Shown: piece by piece, positions 25,887-34,424 of the stretch
How positions within the stretch are numbered: position 1 is the stretch's first letter
Layout: the number at the start of each line of letters is the position of its first letter
NCBI RefSeq assembly: GCF_023195925.1
Contig: NZ_JALPRE010000019.1
Location: forward strand, 1 to 64,000
DNA length: 64,000 nt
Direction of reading: 5' to 3'
Source of the DNA: Aquimarina acroporae
GTDB lineage: Bacteria; Bacteroidota; Bacteroidia; Flavobacteriales; Flavobacteriaceae
Notes under the pieces: generated by a model
Databases searched by the model: none
Seen by the model: the letters and a program-made list of their open reading frames with translations, nothing else
What the model was told of the DNA's origin: nothing
Translations under genes and position numbers: made by a program

Positions 25887-27575
25887 TTAAGGTTTTCTAT
25901 AGAAAGTGGTTTCAAATGTTGCTCGATTTCCTACATTGTCTAACACAACAAGTTTAAAATTATTTTCTGAATCTGTAATAATATTATCACTAAAGTCATA
26001 CACTAGCATTCCGGTTTTATAATCATACTCCATCAAAATAAATTTACCGTTAATCGTTGCTCTATAGCTTTTTACTCCAGATTCAGAGTCATTAATTTTT
26101 ACTTTTAAATGCGTTGCGCTAGATATCCATTTTTTACTTGAAACGTTTACAGGTACTATTGTAGGCTTTTGAAGGTCTGAAAATAATGAATATTTTCCGA
26201 AAGTTCGGGTTCTTGTAGAAAGTCGAGTTCCTTTTCTTCTTGTTCTAGAATGCGAAGGTTTACCTTTCTTATTTACACGGCCAATATACAGCTTTTTAAT
26301 ATCCTCATCCTTATAGTGAGATACATCAAAGGCTAGTGTCATGTTCTTATGTAAAGGTGTTTCTGCATCATGTATAACAGCGGTCTCTCGATTTACATCG
26401 ATATTCAAATACGTATCTTCGTAGAGGCTTCCCTTTGGAATAAGAAGATCGAAAATCCCAGAATTGTAAGTGAAATTTTCGTTGGCTTTGACAAAATCGG
26501 GTGTGTTTACATCTTTCTTTTTAATGATAGAATCTAGTCGTTTCCCTTCAATAGGAATACTAATTGTTGTAGTGTTATTTTTGAAATCTTTGATTTGTAT
26601 TTTGTAGGAGTATGATAAACTATCTTGAATGGTTATAAACCCATTGTTTTCCTTCTTTTTAAATACTGTTAGCGGGTTGTTACGTTTAACAAATAGTTGA
26701 GTTATTCGACTTCTGTTTTTTTGAAAATAACCATAATCAATTAGCCTGTTTACATATCGTGTTTCCGAAAAAGAAAAACGATTCATTTTCAGTTTTAGAT
26801 TTTCATTGCCATTGATCAAAGTAGAAATTTCATACACCCCATTTCTATTATTAGCGAGATCTTGCTTATCTATTGTAGATACACCAAAACCTATTTTTCC
26901 TAAAGCTTTCAGGTTTTCAGCTGTATAGTTCCCATCTTCTGTAGGAGTTAATTTAACCCGGTAAGGTATCTGGCTTCCATTTACATGACCATCTTTACTT
27001 TCGGTATATGCCCATAAACTATTTATGATTGGGTTTTTGGTATCTTCTACTTGAATTCCAAAAATCATAGGGTTCATTGGTCTAGACTTTGGATCTCGTA
27101 TTTCAAAGTGTAGGTGAGGGCCAGAGCTTCCGCCCGTATTACCACTTAAGGCAATAATATCTCCTTTTTTTACAGTAAGTGATTCAGACTTTGGAAACAG
27201 TTCTATTTCATAAGATTCCTTGGCGTATTGTCGTTCTTTAACAAATGCTTCAATTTTTGGGGAGAATTTTTTTAAGTGAGCATATACCGTGGTATATCCG
27301 TTAGGGTGAACTACATAGAGTGCTTTACCATAACCTCCATGTGATACTTTTATTCTGCTAACCCTTCCCGAAGCTGCGGCATATACATTTAATCCCTCTT
27401 CACCATTGGTTTTCATGTCTAATCCGGAATGAAAATGATTCGATCTTAATTCTCCAAAAGTTCCTGATATCGCCATAGGAATATCAAGGGGATGCATAAA
27501 ATAATCTGTTGGAACATTTTCCTGGCCAAAACAAAGACCAATACTAAATATGATTGCAATGAGAGTAACGCGCAT
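25887..27575 (-). CDS. M23-family metallopeptidase (peptidoglycan endopeptidase-like)
   Basis: An exported protein of 562 residues with a signal peptide (about 1-17, LCFGQ). The LytM/M23 domain lies near the N-terminus (about 30-180), with metal ligands in H-F-H-S-G-L-D and the catalytic H-L-H-F-E motif, plus the GNTGGSSGPH lead-in, so it should be active. The remaining 380 residues are beta-rich with no recognised domain and are typical of a flavobacterial M23 family. Cell-wall cross-link hydrolysis is inferred from the family. It is close upstream of the TonB receptor gene and may be in one operon with it. Confidence 0.9.
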   Translation of the reverse strand: MRVTLIAIIFSIGLCFGQENVPTDYFMHPLDIPMAISGTFGELRSNHFHSGLDMKTNGEEGLNVYAAASGRVSRIKVSHGGYGKALYVVHPNGYTTVYAHLKKFSPKIEAFVKERQYAKESYEIELFPKSESLTVKKGDIIALSGNTGGSSGPHLHFEIRDPKSRPMNPMIFGIQVEDTKNPIINSLWAYTESKDGHVNGSQIPYRVKLTPTEDGNYTAENLKALGKIGFGVSTIDKQDLANNRNGVYEISTLINGNENLKLKMNRFSFSETRYVNRLIDYGYFQKNRSRITQLFVKRNNPLTVFKKKENNGFITIQDSLSYSYKIQIKDFKNNTTTISIPIEGKRLDSIIKKKDVNTPDFVKANENFTYNSGIFDLLIPKGSLYEDTYLNIDVNRETAVIHDAETPLHKNMTLAFDVSHYKDEDIKKLYIGRVNKKGKPSHSRTRRKGTRLSTRTRTFGKYSLFSDLQKPTIVPVNVSSKKWISSATHLKVKINDSESGVKSYRATINGKFILMEYDYKTGMLVYDFSDNIITDSENNFKLVVLDNVGNRATFETTFYRKP

Positions 27576-27616
27576 AGGTGACGATAAACGTATATTTATG
27601 ATTGTTTTGTATAAAA

Positions 27617-28711
27617 CTACTTATTTTTTCTTTCAATATGTTGAAATGAGCTATTCAATGCATCTTCAAGATATCCTCCAGAGATAATTTTGGTTCTTAC
27701 TTTTTCGACATTGGCTTTCATCGTTTGGTATTCTGCCTGAGTGATGTTATGTAACAAATCACTAAGGTTACTTAAATTGGAGACAACAAATCCTAGACCA
27801 TTTTCAAGAATAAATTTACTTATGGCCGCTTTGTCCCATACGATTACTGGCAAACCACACAAAATATATAAAGAAGTTTTATGCGGATTGTTAAATTTTA
27901 AATATTGTCCATATTGCCCACTACATTCTTCTGTAGAAATGCCGTCCCAAACCAACCCAAAAGATCCTTTGATGTGATATGCAACTTGATCTGCAGGAAA
28001 TACTCCTTGATATAGTAGGATCGATTCTTCTTTAGGTACCTGTAGTTTTTGTTCGTCAAAACCTACACCATAGAGTTTCATTCTGAAATCCTTTTTTACA
28101 AGAGTGTCTAAATCATATATGTAGGAGTTTTTTCCTCCACCAAACCCTCCGGCGTATACGACCTCAAATGGTTGTTCACTATTGTCATTTTCATTTTGTT
28201 TTGGTAATCCATCATTTAGCAAATAATCAAAGATTCCAAGAACAATAACTGGTATTTTGACATTCTGATCTAAAAACCATTTTTTCATAGCGTCATTATG
28301 TACAATGATGGCATCTGAGCGTATGATTTTATTCAGCTCTTTGGTAGGACTACTACTTTTTCCTTTAAGAAATCTAACATCATGTACTATAGTGATGATT
28401 TTACATCTTTTTAAACGAGCTACAAATAATACATAGCTCCTAAACTTATTTAAAGGGTATTGTGTGCACAAAGTACCTTTATACGGTAATCGTATTAAGG
28501 CATAAGTAATTCCGAAGAAATTTTTAATTGCCCCAAGTGCCGAATTAGGAATTGAAGATTGTTTAAATCCCAGGTTTTTAAACCCTTTTTTATGAAGAAT
28601 AGCTTCACAATCGGTCTTTGCCTTACCGGCTGCATTAAAAAGAGATTTGTAGTTTCTGGAAATGTAATAGCCCATCATATTTTTAATAAATTTCAGGAAG
28701 GAAAGATACAT
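27617..28711 (-). CDS. Glycosyltransferase, putative galactofuranosyltransferase
   Basis: A GT-B fold protein of up to 364 residues. It resembles WbbI-like galactofuranosyltransferases, with an N-terminal 'YYISRNYKSLFNAAGKAKTD' (a Y-x-x-S-x-N-Y-K-x-x-x-x-A-G-x-K-A-K pattern), a central 'TIVHDVRFLKG', the linker 'VVYAGGFGGGKNSYIY' and the acceptor/donor region 'FGLVWDGIS...GQYGQYLKFNNPHKTSLYILCGLPVIVW'. The divergent neighbour is UDP-galactopyranose mutase, which makes the donor UDP-Galf, strongly supporting galactofuranose transfer to a surface glycan. The true start may be the ATG pair at 28678/28675, just before the conserved N-terminus, rather than 28711. Confidence 0.8.
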   Translation of the reverse strand: MYLSFLKFIKNMMGYYISRNYKSLFNAAGKAKTDCEAILHKKGFKNLGFKQSSIPNSALGAIKNFFGITYALIRLPYKGTLCTQYPLNKFRSYVLFVARLKRCKIITIVHDVRFLKGKSSSPTKELNKIIRSDAIIVHNDAMKKWFLDQNVKIPVIVLGIFDYLLNDGLPKQNENDNSEQPFEVVYAGGFGGGKNSYIYDLDTLVKKDFRMKLYGVGFDEQKLQVPKEESILLYQGVFPADQVAYHIKGSFGLVWDGISTEECSGQYGQYLKFNNPHKTSLYILCGLPVIVWDKAAISKFILENGLGFVVSNLSNLSDLLHNITQAEYQTMKANVEKVRTKIISGGYLEDALNSSFQHIERKNK

Positions 28712-28858
28712 ACATTTTATTTTTTTATGCTACTAAATATTGAGATAATTAAGAAGGTAGTTTTCTTGGTATTATTAGTTCAGGATAAACCAATATAATG
28801 TTATAGATTTGACCTTTCAATATTAACCTTCGTTATAGAGGAAAGTAAAAATCAAGAC

Positions 28859-29983
28859 GTGATAGAAAAAAAATATGATTTTTTAATAGTAGGTGCAGGG
28901 CTATTTGGAAGTGTTTTTGCGCATGAGATGACCAAACGTAATAAAAGGTGCTTGGTAATTGATAAAAGAGATCATTTAGGAGGAAACGTATATTGTGAGG
29001 AGAAAGACGGTATAAATGTACATAAATATGGGGCTCATATTTTTCATACCAATGACAAAAAGATTTGGGATTATGTAAATCAGTTTGCAACTTTTAATAA
29101 TTACATAAATTCCCCTATATCCTTATCAAAAGGTAAGATGTACAATTTACCCTTCAATATGAATACGTTTTATCAATTGTGGGGAACTAAAACTCCCGAA
29201 GAGGCAAAGGCAAAAATTGATGAACAAATTGCAAAATATGGAACTAAGTCACCTCAAAACTTAGAAGAACAGGCCTTATCGCTGGTAGGTAAAGATATTT
29301 ATGAAACCTTTATAAAAGAATATACCGAAAAGCAGTGGGGAAAAAAGGCTACTGAACTTCCTGCTTTTATCATCAAGAGGCTACCAGTAAGGTATACTTT
29401 TAACAACAATTATTTTAACGATGTGTATCAAGGAATCCCAATAGGTGGATATAATGTAATTATTGACGGATTACTGAAGGATATTGATACAAAAACGAGC
29501 ATAGATTTTTTTGAAAATAGAACGGAGCTAGAGGCTTTGGCCGAAAAAGTGGTATATACCGGTAAGATAGATGAGTTTTTTAATTACAAATTTGGACAGT
29601 TAGAGTACAGATCGCTAAGATTCGAAAACGAGACACTAGATATAGATAATTATCAAGGGAATGCTGTAGTTAATTATAATGATGCCGAATATGAGTTTAC
29701 CCGTATCATAGAGCATAAGCATTTCGAATTTGGAAAACAGTCTAAAACAATTATTACAAGAGAGTATCCTGAAAACTGGGATACAGGAAAAGAAGCATAT
29801 TACCCAATTAATAATGATGAAAACCAAGAGATATTTAAAAAGTATAAAGAAGAATCATTGAAGCTAAAACATGTTATTTTTGGAGGACGTTTGGCAGAAT
29901 ATAGGTATTATGACATGCATCAAATTATTGCTTCAGCGTTAAAAAAAGTAGACGAAATTTCTAAGGTTGAGGGCCTTGATTAA
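28859..29983 (+). CDS. glf: UDP-galactopyranose mutase
   Basis: A flavoenzyme of 374 residues that interconverts UDP-galactopyranose and UDP-galactofuranose. The N-terminal FAD-binding G-x-G-x-x-G (IVGAGLFGSVFA) is followed by DKRDHLGGN and the substrate segment 'YGAHIFHTND'. The mobile-loop region 'EKQWGKKATELPAFIIKRLPVRYTFNNNYFNDVYQGIPIGGY' and C-terminal 'GGRLAEYRYYDMHQIIASAL' are diagnostic of Glf. It starts with GTG at 28859. It is divergent from the putative galactofuranosyltransferase, and the two form a compact Galf module. Confidence 0.94.
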   Translation: MIEKKYDFLIVGAGLFGSVFAHEMTKRNKRCLVIDKRDHLGGNVYCEEKDGINVHKYGAHIFHTNDKKIWDYVNQFATFNNYINSPISLSKGKMYNLPFNMNTFYQLWGTKTPEEAKAKIDEQIAKYGTKSPQNLEEQALSLVGKDIYETFIKEYTEKQWGKKATELPAFIIKRLPVRYTFNNNYFNDVYQGIPIGGYNVIIDGLLKDIDTKTSIDFFENRTELEALAEKVVYTGKIDEFFNYKFGQLEYRSLRFENETLDIDNYQGNAVVNYNDAEYEFTRIIEHKHFEFGKQSKTIITREYPENWDTGKEAYYPINNDENQEIFKKYKEESLKLKHVIFGGRLAEYRYYDMHQIIASALKKVDEISKVEGLD

Positions 29984-30010
29984 CCCTATATGAAATTAGT
30001 TTAAAAACTA

Positions 30011-30041
30011 TTGGGTTTTTTCAATTGGTATGTTAACTTTG
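30011..30041 (+). promoter_or_regulatory. Bacteroidota-type promoter before the zapA operon
   Basis: TTG at 30011 (-33) and TAACTTTG at 30034-30041 (-7, matching TAnnTTTG) are separated by about 20 bases and lie 30 bases before the first ATG of the operon. Confidence 0.55.
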
Positions 30042-30070
30042 TGTAACGAAGTATTGTGTAAAATATATTA

Positions 30071-30361
30071 ATGAGTGATTTAATTGAAATTGTTGATTCT
30101 CTTGAGAATAGGATAAGCAAGTTGCTTCATAAGTATGAATTAATGAAACAACAGAATGCAAATCTTAAGGATAGGATACAAGAATTAGAGACTAGTTCTC
30201 AGCTTCAATCAGATCAATTAAAGCATTGGGAAGAGAAATTTAGTGCTCTTAAAAATGCGAACGCAATGCTAGGCAGTGATGAATATAAAAGGGAGACCAA
30301 GCTCAAAATAAACGCCTTAATTAGAGAGATAGATATGTGTATAGCGCAACTCTCTGAATAG
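30071..30361 (+). CDS. Coiled-coil protein co-transcribed with zapA
   Basis: A 96-residue protein that is almost entirely coiled coil (heptads through 'IVDSLENRISKLLHKYELMKQQNANLKDRIQELE'), with a short C-terminal helix (KINALIREIDMCIAQL). It is seven bases upstream of zapA. Small coiled-coil proteins in this position resemble ZapB in size and structure, so a cell-division accessory role is plausible, but the homology is not demonstrated. Confidence 0.75.
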   Translation: MSDLIEIVDSLENRISKLLHKYELMKQQNANLKDRIQELETSSQLQSDQLKHWEEKFSALKNANAMLGSDEYKRETKLKINALIREIDMCIAQLSE

Positions 30362-30368
30362 TAATAAT

Positions 30369-30659
30369 ATGGCAGAAAAGCTTAAGATTAAACTATCGAT
30401 TGCAGATCGGGTATACCCGTTAACCATTAATCCAGAACAGGAAGAAGGTTTACGTAAAGCTGCAAAAAAGATAGATGCTATGATAAAGCAGTTTGAGCAG
30501 AGCTATGCGGTTAGGGATAAGCAAGATGTATTAGCTATGTGTGCTTTGCAGTTTGCCGCTCAGGTCGAACAAAAAGTTATAGATAAAAATGATGATATGG
30601 ATACTGTAGCAAGCAGACTAAGTGCGCTTAGTCAATTATTGCACGATCACATGTCATAA
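30369..30659 (+). CDS. zapA: Cell division protein ZapA
   Basis: A 96-residue FtsZ-associated protein that promotes Z-ring bundling. An N-terminal strand-turn-strand ('KLKIKLSIADRVYPLTINPEQEEGLRKAAKKID') is followed by a long helix with the 'D-V-L-A-M-C-A-L-Q-F-A' segment, typical of ZapA. The 6S RNA gene follows immediately, the zapA-ssrS order known from many bacteria. Confidence 0.9.
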   Translation: MAEKLKIKLSIADRVYPLTINPEQEEGLRKAAKKIDAMIKQFEQSYAVRDKQDVLAMCALQFAAQVEQKVIDKNDDMDTVASRLSALSQLLHDHMS

Positions 30660-30687
30660 CGTTCATTAAAAATAAATAAGGTTACTG

Positions 30688-30852
30688 CCTGCACTAGTTG
30701 TTATTTTGATAAACTCAACAAGAATTAATTAAAAAGGGTGAGTTTAAGTTGTAAAAGCGCGCCGCCTTTGAGCGGATTCTTGAGCAATTTGTTAGCCCTA
30801 AACCTGTTTTTACAGAGTTTATACAAAACCTTTACTAGTGCAGGCTTTTTTT
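30688..30852 (+). ncRNA. ssrS: 6S RNA (6S-Flavo type)
   Basis: A non-coding RNA of about 165 nt between zapA and rny. A perfect 12-bp closing stem pairs GCCTGCACTAGT (30688-30699) with ACTAGTGCAGGC (30834-30845), followed by a T run that ends transcription. The interior contains further short pairings (AAACTC at 30711 with GAGTTT at 30740) around a large open region. Position next to zapA, size and closed-stem/open-bubble layout match 6S RNA, which binds the RNA polymerase holoenzyme as a promoter mimic. The exact 5' end is not known. Confidence 0.85.
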
Positions 30853-30875
30853 ATATATAAATACTAACATGGATT

Positions 30876-32441
30876 ATGGATAACACTATATTATTGATTA
30901 TTGCTTCAGTTGTGGGGTTAGTAGTGGGGTTTATTATAGCAAAAGTGCTCGAGCGTAATAAAGCATCAGAAATTATTAAAAATGCGAAGAAAACATCTTC
31001 AAGTATAATAAGAGAGGCTAAAAAGGAGGGAGAGACCATCAAAAAAGATAAAATCCTTCAGGCTAAAGAAAAATTTATTGAGTTAAAATCTGAACACGAA
31101 AAAGTAATACTATCTCGTGATAAGAAAATGGCAGAGGCAGAGAAAAGAACCAGGGATAAGGAGTCTCAGGTTTCTAGTGAATTGTCTAAGAATAAAAAAC
31201 TCAATACAGAATTAGAAGAAAAGATAAAAAATTATGATAAGCGTAATGATTATCTGGAGAAAAAACAATCTGAACTTAAGAAACTTCATAAAAGTCAGGT
31301 ACAGCAATTAGAGGTTATTTCTGGTCTTTCAGCAGAAGAAGCTAAGGAGCAATTGGTAGAGTCTTTAAAAGAGCAGGCTAAAACCGATTCTATGGCCTTA
31401 ATTCAAGACACAATAGAAGAGGCAAAGCTTACAGCACAGCAGGAGGCTAAGAAAATAGTGATTAATACTATTCAAAGAATAGGAACAGAAGAGGCAATAG
31501 AAAACTGTGTGTCTGTTTTTAATATTGAGAGCGACGATGTAAAAGGAAGAATTATTGGTCGTGAAGGAAGAAACATTAGGGCAATCGAAGCTGCTACAGG
31601 TGTAGAGATTATTGTTGATGATACACCTGAAGCTATTATCCTATCTTGTTTTGATTCGGTGAGAAGAGAGGTAGCTAGGTTATCTCTTCATAAGCTGGTA
31701 ACCGATGGAAGAATTCACCCAGCTCGTATAGAAGAAATCGTAAAAAAGACAAGAAAGCAGATCGATGAGGAGATTATTGAAGTGGGAAAAAGAACGGTTA
31801 TAGATCTCGGTATTCACGGGTTGCATCCAGAATTGATCAAGACTGTAGGTCGTATGAAATATAGGTCTTCTTATGGGCAAAACTTGTTGCAACACTCACG
31901 TGAGGTGGCTAAGTTATGTGGAGTTATGGCAGCTGAACTAGGTTTAAATCCAAAACTGGCAAAGAGAGCAGGATTATTGCATGATATTGGTAAAGTGCCT
32001 GATGCAGAGACAGAGGTTCCTCACGCAATTTTAGGAATGCAGTGGGCAGAGAAATATGGAGAAAAACCAGAGGTATGCAATGCAATTGGTGCGCACCACG
32101 ATGAGGTGGAAATGACTTCGATGATATCTCCTATTGTTCAGGTTTGTGATGCGGTAAGTGGAGCAAGACCTGGAGCAAGAAGACAAGTGCTGGACTCTTA
32201 TATACAAAGGTTAAAAGATCTTGAAGAAATAGCATTTGCTTTTGATGGAGTAAAAAAGGCATATGCAATTCAGGCAGGTAGAGAATTGAGGGTTATTGTA
32301 GAGAGTGAAAAAGTGAATGATGAAAGAGCAGCAAGTCTCTCATTTGAAATTTCTCAAAAAGTACAGACCGATATGACTTATCCTGGACAAGTAAAAGTTA
32401 CCGTTATTAGAGAAACACGAGCTGTAAATATAGCGAAGTAG
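30876..32441 (+). CDS. rny: Ribonuclease Y
   Basis: A membrane-anchored endoribonuclease of 521 residues that initiates mRNA decay. An N-terminal transmembrane helix (about 4-24) is followed by a long coiled coil (about 30-190). Next comes a KH domain (about 210-275, with G-R-I-I-G-R-E-G-R-N-I-R-A) and an HD domain (about 335-430, with the metal-binding L-L-H-D-I-G-K). Length and order match the family. It is preceded by the 6S RNA terminator and followed by a strong terminator. Confidence 0.95.
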   Translation: MDNTILLIIASVVGLVVGFIIAKVLERNKASEIIKNAKKTSSSIIREAKKEGETIKKDKILQAKEKFIELKSEHEKVILSRDKKMAEAEKRTRDKESQVSSELSKNKKLNTELEEKIKNYDKRNDYLEKKQSELKKLHKSQVQQLEVISGLSAEEAKEQLVESLKEQAKTDSMALIQDTIEEAKLTAQQEAKKIVINTIQRIGTEEAIENCVSVFNIESDDVKGRIIGREGRNIRAIEAATGVEIIVDDTPEAIILSCFDSVRREVARLSLHKLVTDGRIHPARIEEIVKKTRKQIDEEIIEVGKRTVIDLGIHGLHPELIKTVGRMKYRSSYGQNLLQHSREVAKLCGVMAAELGLNPKLAKRAGLLHDIGKVPDAETEVPHAILGMQWAEKYGEKPEVCNAIGAHHDEVEMTSMISPIVQVCDAVSGARPGARRQVLDSYIQRLKDLEEIAFAFDGVKKAYAIQAGRELRVIVESEKVNDERAASLSFEISQKVQTDMTYPGQVKVTVIRETRAVNIAK

Positions 32442-32461
32442 ATAGTATTCAATTTTAAAAG

Positions 32462-32500
32462 AAAAAGTGGGGTGTATATTTATGCTCCACTTTTCTTTTT
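32462..32500 (+). terminator. Intrinsic terminator after rny
   Basis: AAAAGTGGGG and CTCCACTTTT form a stem (one mismatch or G-T) with a loop of about 11 bases and a trailing T-rich run. The - strand array gene ends just beyond it. Confidence 0.75.
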
Positions 32501-32507
32501 TAACTCA

Positions 32508-32885
32508 TTAATCTTTGTGGGTGTTTAGGATTTCTTCTTTCCATTTTAAAGCTTTCTCTATGGTATCGAATATCTCAAAGTCTTTCTTGAAAAAGAACTT
32601 TTCCATTTTAACCTGCTCTATTTGCATTGGGTCACTGGAAACAACTGCAATACCAAGTAAGTTAGGGATTTTGGAAGATTCTGCATGAATAGCAGGGTTT
32701 ATGGAAAAAGAATGTACTCTATGGGAAACATAAACAAAGGGTTTGTTTTTGTAGTGAATATCCATGAGCTTAAAAAATACTTTTAGCATTTCTGGTTTGG
32801 TAGTTATGCCTTCATGTATTCTGGAAACAACATAATCATCATAAACATCAAGATCGCAAAATTCTAAAGCATAAGATGTAATCAT
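32508..32885 (-). CDS. STAS/SpoIIAA-like protein, array copy 1
   Basis: A 125-residue cytoplasmic protein, last of four tandem paralogues. Features common to all four: an aromatic-Cys pair near residue 10 (FC here), a Y-x-D-Y-V strand, E-G-I-T, P-F-V-Y-V, H-R-V-(N/H)-S-(F/Y)-S-(I/V)-(N/D)-P near residue 57, a G-(I/F)-A-(V/I)-(V/I)-S strand and a C-terminal amphipathic helix with A-L-K-W-K. The alternating strand/helix pattern ending in 'AxxW' resembles SpoIIAA-like/STAS domains, without an obvious phosphorylatable Ser in the usual position. The start at 32885 (MITSY) is chosen by comparison with the other copies; the ATG at 32906 would add seven residues. Confidence 0.75.
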   Translation of the reverse strand: MITSYALEFCDLDVYDDYVVSRIHEGITTKPEMLKVFFKLMDIHYKNKPFVYVSHRVHSFSINPAIHAESSKIPNLLGIAVVSSDPMQIEQVKMEKFFFKKDFEIFDTIEKALKWKEEILNTHKD

Positions 32886-32981
32886 TTGTGCCATAGTTGG
32901 TTTCAAGTAGTAAAATCACTTTAATATACAAATAATTACTGGTAAGATCGGTACTTGCTATTGCTTTTTTGAAGAACTACC

Positions 32982-33359
32982 CTAAGAAACATGTTTTTTA
33001 ATGATCTTATCTTTCCATTGTAGGGCCTTTTTTAATGTCCTGAATTGTTTGATTTTTTTGTTGGTGAATACCTTTTCTATTTTGACTTGGCTTATTTGTT
33101 TTGAATCTTTTGAAACTATTGCAAAACCTAATAAATTTTCAATTTTATTACTCTCCAGATATATCATAGGATCTACCGTGTACGAATTTACTCTTACTGT
33201 GATGTATATATATAGTTTGTTTTCGAAATGTTTTTTGGTTACAAAATTTAATTCGGATATATTTTCGGGAGAAACGGTTACACCATTATTGATATATACA
33301 ATAACGTGATCATTGTATACTTCGGCTCTACAATACCCAAAATCGTAAGAAGTAATCAT
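32982..33359 (-). CDS. STAS/SpoIIAA-like protein, array copy 2
   Basis: A 125-residue paralogue with the YC pair near residue 10, 'VYNDHVIVYINNGVTV', 'RVNSYTVDP', 'GFAIVSKD' and C-terminal 'KALQWKDKII'. It is the most divergent copy in the third strand (KLYIYITVRV instead of PFVYISHRV). The start is set at the ATG at 33359, which aligns with the MITS(Y/F) start of copies 1 and 4 and follows an AGGAAAA purine run; the longer frame from 33413 adds a non-conserved N-terminus. Function unknown. Confidence 0.75.
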   Translation of the reverse strand: MITSYDFGYCRAEVYNDHVIVYINNGVTVSPENISELNFVTKKHFENKLYIYITVRVNSYTVDPMIYLESNKIENLLGFAIVSKDSKQISQVKIEKVFTNKKIKQFRTLKKALQWKDKIIKKHVS

Positions 33360-33455
33360 TAATTTTTCCTGTTTTCCTTTGTATAAGTTAAGAAAAAAAC
33401 AAGAATTATTCAATTATTCTGAATAGATTGAAATAAGGAATGGTTTCTTAGCGGT

Positions 33456-33830
33456 TTATTTTAAATGCTTTTTTATAACTTCATCTTTCCATTTTAGGGC
33501 CTCGTCCATGGTTTCGAAATAACAAAATTCTTTTTCAAAAAATTGCCTTTCATATTTTACATGAACTTTTTGTGATTCATGTTTTGAGACCACTGCAAAA
33601 CCTTTTAGTGATTCAATTTGAGCGGTTCTGATATATACCGTTGGATCGACAGAATACGAATTAATTCGATGGGTAATATATACAAAAGGAGTATCTTGAT
33701 AATGTTTTTCAGCTATTTCAACTAGAATAGCGTTATTTTCTTTAGAAACAACAATGCCTTCATTCATTACTGCAACGACATAATGATCGTGAAATTCGAG
33801 TTGACAGAAGGTGAGGTTGTATTTTTTCAT
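33456..33830 (-). CDS. STAS/SpoIIAA-like protein, array copy 3
   Basis: A 124-residue paralogue with 'FCQLEFHDHYVVAVMNEGI', 'PFVYITHRINSYSVDP', 'GFAVVSKH' and 'EALKWKDEVIKKHLK'. It lacks the MITS start of the other copies and begins MKKYNLTFC. The 41-42 base gaps on both sides would allow one polycistronic message for the array. No function is known; a stand-alone STAS-like fold suggests partner binding. Confidence 0.75.
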   Translation of the reverse strand: MKKYNLTFCQLEFHDHYVVAVMNEGIVVSKENNAILVEIAEKHYQDTPFVYITHRINSYSVDPTVYIRTAQIESLKGFAVVSKHESQKVHVKYERQFFEKEFCYFETMDEALKWKDEVIKKHLK

Positions 33831-33871
33831 TGTGTTCTTCGATGGTTTACGTTAGAAAAAAGCAATTAGTT

Positions 33872-34264
33872 TTAATTCAAAGGGTTTTTAGATAGATAGT
33901 TTTGGATAATACTATCCTTCCATTCAATTGCAAGTTTTCTAGACTCAAATAACCTAAAGTCTTTTTCGAACATAGATTGTTCTAACCTAGCTTGGAGCTT
34001 TTGCAAAGGTTCATTAGAAATGACTGCAAAACCTATAAGATTTGGAATTTTAGACATTTCTAGATGTATTTTAGGGTTTACAGAATAGGAATTTACTCTG
34101 TTAGAAATGTAGACGAAAGGTTTGTTTTTATAATACTGTTCAGATGCCATAAGAAGAAGGTCGTTATACTTGGGTATAACTGTAATTCCTTCTTTCATTA
34201 TTGTAAGGATATAGTCGTTATATATTTCAGCTCTGCAGAAACTGAAATTAAAAGATGTAATCAT
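33872..34264 (-). CDS. STAS/SpoIIAA-like protein, array copy 4 (first transcribed)
   Basis: A 130-residue paralogue, first in the array, with 'FCRAEIYNDYILTIMKEGITV', 'PFVYISNRVNSYSVNP', 'GFAVISNE' and 'LAIEWKDSIIQNYL' plus a short extra tail (SKNPLN). A TAnnTTTG-like -7 box (TAAATTTG on the - strand, 34285-34292) lies 21 bases upstream, so the array probably starts here. The clpC terminator lies further upstream. Confidence 0.75.
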   Translation of the reverse strand: MITSFNFSFCRAEIYNDYILTIMKEGITVIPKYNDLLLMASEQYYKNKPFVYISNRVNSYSVNPKIHLEMSKIPNLIGFAVISNEPLQKLQARLEQSMFEKDFRLFESRKLAIEWKDSIIQNYLSKNPLN

Positions 34265-34284
34265 TCAATAGTTTGTTAGCATAA

Positions 34285-34292
34285 CAAATTTA
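34285..34292 (-). promoter_or_regulatory. Predicted -7 box for the STAS-like array
   Basis: On the - strand TAAATTTG matches TAnnTTTG and lies 20 bases before the ATG of the first array gene. No convincing -33 element was found at the normal spacing. Confidence 0.4.
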
Positions 34293-34354
34293 ACTTTTAA
34301 AATTTAATTAAAAAACTACACCTTAACAAAAGTTTAAGATAAGAACTGCAGAAC

Positions 34355-34393
34355 AAAAAAAGACTGTCTTTCGTGAGAAAGACAGTCTTTTTA
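34355..34393 (-). terminator. Strong intrinsic terminator after clpC
   Basis: AAAAAGACTGTCTTTC, a four-base GTGA loop and GAAAGACAGTCTTTTT form a 16-bp perfect stem with flanking A and T tracts. It can work in both directions and insulates the STAS-like array from clpC. Confidence 0.9.
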
Positions 34394-34424
34394 TTTGATT
34401 TTTTATTATTAGGTATGCACTTTT

